The notes under the pieces: model-generated
The model's input: the letters and a program-made list of their open reading frames with translations, nothing else
Told to the model about the DNA's origin: nothing
Database searches by the model: none
Translations under genes and position numbers: made by a program
Origin: Streptomyces sp. NRRL S-37
Lineage (GTDB): Bacteria; Actinomycetota; Actinomycetes; Streptomycetales; Streptomycetaceae
Direction: 5' to 3'
NCBI RefSeq assembly: GCF_000721605.1
Contig: NZ_JOIZ01000016.1
Location: 232,164 to 296,163, forward strand
DNA: 64,000 bases
Part shown: piece by piece, positions 60,609-64,000 of the stretch
Numbering within the stretch: the stretch's first letter is position 1
Layout: each line of letters begins with the position of its first letter

Positions 60609-63016
60609 AGGAGGGTCAGGTCGTCGGTGGTCGGCTCGTCGAGCTGGGCCACCCGGCTCGCGTGCCGCTCGACCATCGCCTCGAAGGTCTGCCGCGCGGT
60701 GCGTCCGTTGCCGAACGCGGGCCCCTTGGGGATGTCGGTGAAGTACGCGAGCAGCGCCTCGTCGGCGCCCGGCGCCAGCCGGTACTCGTGCTCCTCGGCC
60801 TGCTGCCGCACGATCCGCAGCAGCTCCTCGGGGCCGTAGTCGCCGAAGGTGATCGTCCGTGAGAAACGGGACGCCACACCCGGGTTGACCGACAGGAACC
60901 GCTCCATCTCGGCCGTGTAACCGGCCACGATCACCACCACCGCGTCCCGCTGGTCCTCCATCAGCTTCACCAGCGTGTCGATGGCCTCCTTGCCGAAGTC
61001 GCGCCCGGCGTCCTCCGGGGAGAGCGCGTACGCCTCGTCGATGAACAGCACACCGCCGCGCGCCTTCTCGAACGCCTCCTGGGTGCGGATCGCCGTGGAG
61101 CCGATGTGCTCACCGACCAGGTCGACCCGGGACACCTCGACCAGATGCCCCTGCTCCAGCACCCCGAGCGAGGCGAGGATCTCGCCGTACAGACGGGCCA
61201 CGGTGGTCTTGCCGGTGCCGGGGGAGCCGGTGAACACCAGATGCCGCTTGACCGACGCTGCCTTCAGGCCCGCCCGCTGCCGGCGCCGGCCCACCTCGAT
61301 CATGTCGGTGAGGGCGCGCACCTCGCGCTTGACGCTCTCCAGGCCCACCAGCGCGTCGAGTTCCCCGAGCACGGCCTTGGAGGTGCGGGTCTCCGGCGCA
61401 GGGGCGGGAGCGGGGGCGGGGGGTGCCGGCTCGGCCGTGCGGGCGGCGGGAACGGAGCTCAGCAGGCCGGTGGTGTGGCTCACCGTCCGCACGGCGGCCG
61501 GCTCCGGTGCCGCCGCCGGCTTCAGGCTCCCGCTCTCGTCGCTGGTGCAGTCCTCCACGACGGGACCGCCCGAACCGGACGCCGCGTCGCCCTCGGCGAA
61601 CTCGTATCCACCGCGCGCGCAGCGCTCCGTACGGCACTTCCGCAGCGTCGTACGGCTGCCGTCGATCACATGGAAGCCGTAGCCGCCGCTGCCCGTGACC
61701 CGGCAGTTCACGAAGGTTCCGCGGCCGCCGGCCGAGACGTAGACACCGGCCTCGGCGGGGGAGTCGACCGTGCAGCGTTCGACGGTCGGGTCGGCGCCCT
61801 TGGTGACGATCACGCCGGTCTGCACGCCGTCCAGGGAACAGCCGGCGAGGGTGCCGCCACTGCCGTGGTCGCGGAACCAGGCGCCCGTCGCCGCCTCCCG
61901 GATCCGGCAGTCGTCGAGCTGCGCGGTGGCGCCGTCGCTCACCGACACGGCCGTGTTGCGCACCTGCGTCAGATCGCTGTCGACGACGTCCGCGCGGGAA
62001 CCGCGGTCGAGCACGAACAGGGCGTCCGGCACGTCGTGCACCCGGCAGGAGTCCAGTACGGCGGTGGCGCCGTCGCTCACCCACACCGCGGGGTAGTCAC
62101 CGGTGCTGTCGAAGATCTCGCACTGGTTGGCGTCCACGCGCGTGCCCGGGTCCCACACCGACAGACCGTTGCGGCCGAACCGCCGCACGCTGGTGCGGGT
62201 CAGCGTGAGCACCGAACGGGACCGCAGGTCGACCGCGTTCTCCGGGATGTCGTGGATCCGGCAGTCGGCCAGCGTCAGCACCGCGTCCGTGTCGAGCGTG
62301 ACGCCGTCCCCGGTCGTCCGGTGCACATCGCAGTCGGTGAGGTGCGCGGTGGCGCGGCCGGTGACCTGGACACCGCTGCCCCGTACCTCGTAGACCTCGC
62401 AACCCACCGCCTCCAGCGCCGAGTTCTCCCCGGTCACGGTCAGTCCCGAGCCCGAGGCGTGGTGCACCCGGCAGCGCTCGAGGCGCGGATGGGCACCGCC
62501 GCGCACCGCGACCCCCGCCTGCCCCGCGGCGACCACCTCGCACTCCTCGAACACCCCGCCCCCGCCGTCCAGTACGGCGATGCCGGCGCCCGCCGGATTG
62601 TCGACCGTGCAGCGGCGCGCCGTGGGCCGGGCGCCGCCGCGCACCTCGATGCCGGCCGCGGACCGGGTGACCACCCGTATGTCGCGCAGCTCCGGGGTGC
62701 CCCCCTCGACCAGCACGGCCGGGGCGGTGGTGTCCTGTCCCTCCACGTGCAGGTCCTGGATCACCGCCGAGGCGCGCACGGTCAGCGGAACGCCGTCCGG
62801 GGGCGCGATGCGCACCGAGCCGGGTGAACCCTCGGGGCCGCGCAGGGTCACCGCCCGCTGCACGACGAGGTTCTCCCGGTAGGTCCCGGGAGCGACGGTG
62901 AGGACGTCGCCCTCGGCCGCGGCCTCCAGGGCGGCGGCGAGCGATGCGTACTCACCCGTGCGGCGCCGCCACCTCGATGTGCCGGTGTGCGTCACCTGGA
63001 CCGTGCCCTGTGCCAT
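60578..63016 (-). CDS. Parallel beta-helix/AAA+ ATPase fusion protein
   Basis: An 812-residue protein. Residues about 25-490 form a right-handed parallel beta-helix of pectate-lyase-like repeats (many VEGG, VSDGAT, DCRIH turns). A Pro/Ala linker (about 510-545) joins a CbxX/CfqX-type AAA+ domain (547-812) like that of ESX EccA: Walker [10 protein letters not shown] (597-605), Walker [11 protein letters not shown] (656-665), sensor [10 protein letters not shown], arginine finger in [10 protein letters not shown]. The AAA+ domain probably remodels a partner protein; the helix could bind carbohydrate or scaffold. No signal peptide, so cytoplasmic. ATG 63016. Confidence 0.9.
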   Translation of the reverse strand: MAQGTVQVTHTGTSRWRRRTGEYASLAAALEAAAEGDVLTVAPGTYRENLVVQRAVTLRGPEGSPGSVRIAPPDGVPLTVRASAVIQDLHVEGQDTTAPAVLVEGGTPELRDIRVVTRSAAGIEVRGGARPTARRCTVDNPAGAGIAVLDGGGGVFEECEVVAAGQAGVAVRGGAHPRLERCRVHHASGSGLTVTGENSALEAVGCEVYEVRGSGVQVTGRATAHLTDCDVHRTTGDGVTLDTDAVLTLADCRIHDIPENAVDLRSRSVLTLTRTSVRRFGRNGLSVWDPGTRVDANQCEIFDSTGDYPAVWVSDGATAVLDSCRVHDVPDALFVLDRGSRADVVDSDLTQVRNTAVSVSDGATAQLDDCRIREAATGAWFRDHGSGGTLAGCSLDGVQTGVIVTKGADPTVERCTVDSPAEAGVYVSAGGRGTFVNCRVTGSGGYGFHVIDGSRTTLRKCRTERCARGGYEFAEGDAASGSGGPVVEDCTSDESGSLKPAAAPEPAAVRTVSHTTGLLSSVPAARTAEPAPPAPAPAPAPETRTSKAVLGELDALVGLESVKREVRALTDMIEVGRRRQRAGLKAASVKRHLVFTGSPGTGKTTVARLYGEILASLGVLEQGHLVEVSRVDLVGEHIGSTAIRTQEAFEKARGGVLFIDEAYALSPEDAGRDFGKEAIDTLVKLMEDQRDAVVVIVAGYTAEMERFLSVNPGVASRFSRTITFGDYGPEELLRIVRQQAEEHEYRLAPGADEALLAYFTDIPKGPAFGNGRTARQTFEAMVERHASRVAQLDEPTTDDLTLLYAEDLPALP

Positions 63017-63166
63017 GGCGTAACTGTGCCCCCACCTTGTCGTACGTGGCTCGTTCGCGCGTGTGCTGCCGCCGATCGGTTCGGCCGGACCACCGTAGCG
63101 TGCGCGCGGGCACCGGGTTGACCGGAGCCGGAACGTCGTCGAGGGCCGCGTGTCCGGGCCGCGGCC

Positions 63167-63772
63167 CTAGCTGCCGGTCCCGGTCCTGCCCCAGTCCGGG
63201 CCCGCCTTCTCCCACGCCCGGTCCCACCGCGCGTACCGGCGGCGGACCATGCGCCGGACGGCCAGCCGTCTGAGGCCCTCGACGAGGGCCGCGGTCGCCA
63301 GGGCGGCGCCGAGGCCGGCGAGCACGGCGTGCGTCGTGGCTGTCGCGGTGTCCAGGGGACGGGCCACCGTTCTCCCGTGCCCGTCGGTCCATATCCGGAA
63401 GCGGTCGCCCGGGCGGGGGTCCCTCAGGCGGGTCGGCACCGGCCCGCTCCGCTCGGTGCCGTCCGGCGCGGTCCAGTGGGCGAGGACGCGGTGGCGCGGA
63501 TCCCCGCCGGCGGAGATCTCCGGGTCGGCGGCCGACGGGGAGAGGGCGAGCTCGCGCACCACCGTGGCCGTCACCAGGTGCCGGGACTGGTGCTGTGCGC
63601 GGACGGAACGCTGCAGGGCGTCCTGGGCGGCGCCTCCGACGAGGACACCGGCCACCGGTGCGGCGACGAGGACGAGCAGCAGTGCCGTGAACGCCACCCA
63701 GGCCTCGGCCAGGTCGGTCCCGCGGCACAACGGGTTGTGCCGCCAGCGCCAGAGTCCGCTGATCGCTCGCAC
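63167..63772 (-). CDS. Rv1733c-type membrane protein
   Basis: A 201-residue protein with the pattern of the mycobacterial Rv1733c family: RHNPLCRGTDLAEAW at the N-terminus, a first membrane segment (about 25-48), an outside domain with WTAPDGTERSGPVP and GDRFRIWTDGHGR, a second segment (about 148-168), and a basic end with tryptophans (RWDRAWEKAGPDWGR). GTG 63772. Function unknown; the mycobacterial protein is linked to dormancy. Confidence 0.85.
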   Translation of the reverse strand: MRAISGLWRWRHNPLCRGTDLAEAWVAFTALLLVLVAAPVAGVLVGGAAQDALQRSVRAQHQSRHLVTATVVRELALSPSAADPEISAGGDPRHRVLAHWTAPDGTERSGPVPTRLRDPRPGDRFRIWTDGHGRTVARPLDTATATTHAVLAGLGAALATAALVEGLRRLAVRRMVRRRYARWDRAWEKAGPDWGRTGTGS

Positions 63773-63800
63773 GGTCCGCGCCCCCTTCCCCCCGCGGGTC

Positions 63801-63823
63801 CTTTCACGGATCTCTCGTGAAAG
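63801..63823. promoter_or_regulatory. Inverted repeat upstream of the Rv1733c-type gene
   Basis: CTTTCACG-N7-CGTGAAAG, perfect 8-bp arms, 29 bases upstream of the GTG start, so over the promoter or early leader. Operator or leader hairpin. Confidence 0.5.
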
Positions 63824-64000
63824 GCCAACGCGCGGGCCCGGGAACCGGTTCCCGCGCCCCGCGGCGGGAACCGCGGGGGCGCGGCCCGCGCGTGGGCGCC
63901 GATGTCCGCGTTCCCGCCGCGGACAGCCGGACGCCGCCGGTCAAGGCCCGGCGGCGTTCCGTGCGAAGTACGGCGGTCGGCGCTGTCCGGGGGGGGCGCG
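63824..64000. other. End of window, non-coding, hairpin-rich
   Basis: No gene is seen. GGGAACCGGTTCCC (63840-63853) is a perfect palindrome, and CGCCGCCGG/CCGGCGGCG (63932-63940, 63948-63956) forms a terminator-like hairpin, probably closing a gene that lies beyond the window. Confidence 0.5.

Overview
The window is about 64 kb of very GC-rich DNA (third codon positions almost all G or C) with frequent GTG starts, one clear and one probable TTG start, dense gene packing and many actinobacterial families: mycothiol-dependent isomerase, F420/deazaflavin oxidoreductases, class F sortase, DUF6421, DUF6332, Rv1733c-type membrane protein, BldD-like and CebR-type operators. This is most consistent with a Streptomyces chromosome, in a region of central to accessory metabolism. 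I found no rRNA, tRNA, CRISPR array, transposase, phage gene or replication origin.

Layout. 0-5.2 kb: end of a GNAT acetyltransferase, a glycerophosphodiester phosphodiesterase, then a run of DUF6421 protein, short-chain dehydrogenase, threonine-aldolase-like enzyme and a transglutaminase-fold protein that appears to have its own leaderless promoter. 5.2-5.5 kb: tandem 32-bp repeats run into a 221-bp MITE-like element with 15-bp perfect terminal inverted repeats. 5.5-11.2 kb: lysophospholipid acyltransferase, thioredoxin, flavin reductase, etfBA with a strong terminator, and a HpcH/citrate-lyase-like aldolase behind two palindromes. 11.2-15.4 kb: DUF2975-HTH pair, then a LacI repressor plus a gamma-glutamylcyclotransferase-like protein divergent from a ROK sugar kinase, with a GACAACGTTGTC operator, and a small secreted protein. 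15.4-27.5 kb: P-loop kinase/Nudix fusion, metallo-beta-lactamase-fold hydrolase, M20 peptidase, geranylgeranyl-reductase-type flavoprotein, deazaflavin enzyme/TetR pair with three matching operators, a histidine kinase/response regulator pair, DUF6332, MarR, mycothiol-dependent isomerase, SDR and MFS transporter.

27.6-35.3 kb is a cell-surface and secreted-enzyme region: a signal-peptide protein with ten 9-residue ESKD repeats and a C-terminal membrane anchor, a class F sortase, a GH5-FN3-CBM2 mannanase-like enzyme, an SGNH esterase with CBM2 behind a perfect CebR box, a leishmanolysin-like metalloprotease and an alpha-dioxygenase/peroxidase-like protein. 35.7-39.7 kb: a complete tripartite tricarboxylate transporter (tctCBA) divergent from a CitB-type response regulator without an adjacent kinase. 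39.8-42.6 kb: a translationally coupled Gfo/Idh oxidoreductase-DUF6807-cupin operon behind a LacI-type operator.

42.7-57.9 kb: hypothetical protein, PAP2 phosphatase, GH15 enzyme, a DeoR-controlled SIS isomerase plus class II aldolase (amino-sugar/tagatose route, kinase missing), RlmG-type methyltransferase, AlkB, ROK repressor with a beta-hydroxyacid dehydrogenase, F420 enzyme, SHOCT protein, RsbW-like ATPase, a Cds1-type cysteine desulfhydrase with an upstream small ORF and palindrome, SRPBCC protein and a second DeoR regulator. 58-63.8 kb: a large membrane protein carrying a split alpha/beta-hydrolase fold, convergent and overlapping with a beta-helix/AAA+ fusion protein, and an Rv1733c-type membrane protein.

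Most interesting candidates for something not yet described: the ESKD-repeat surface protein with class F sortase; the beta-helix AAA+ protein and its membrane hydrolase neighbour; the DUF6421 cluster, whose first protein carries a possible metal site; and the uORF/palindrome arrangement ahead of the cysteine desulfhydrase.
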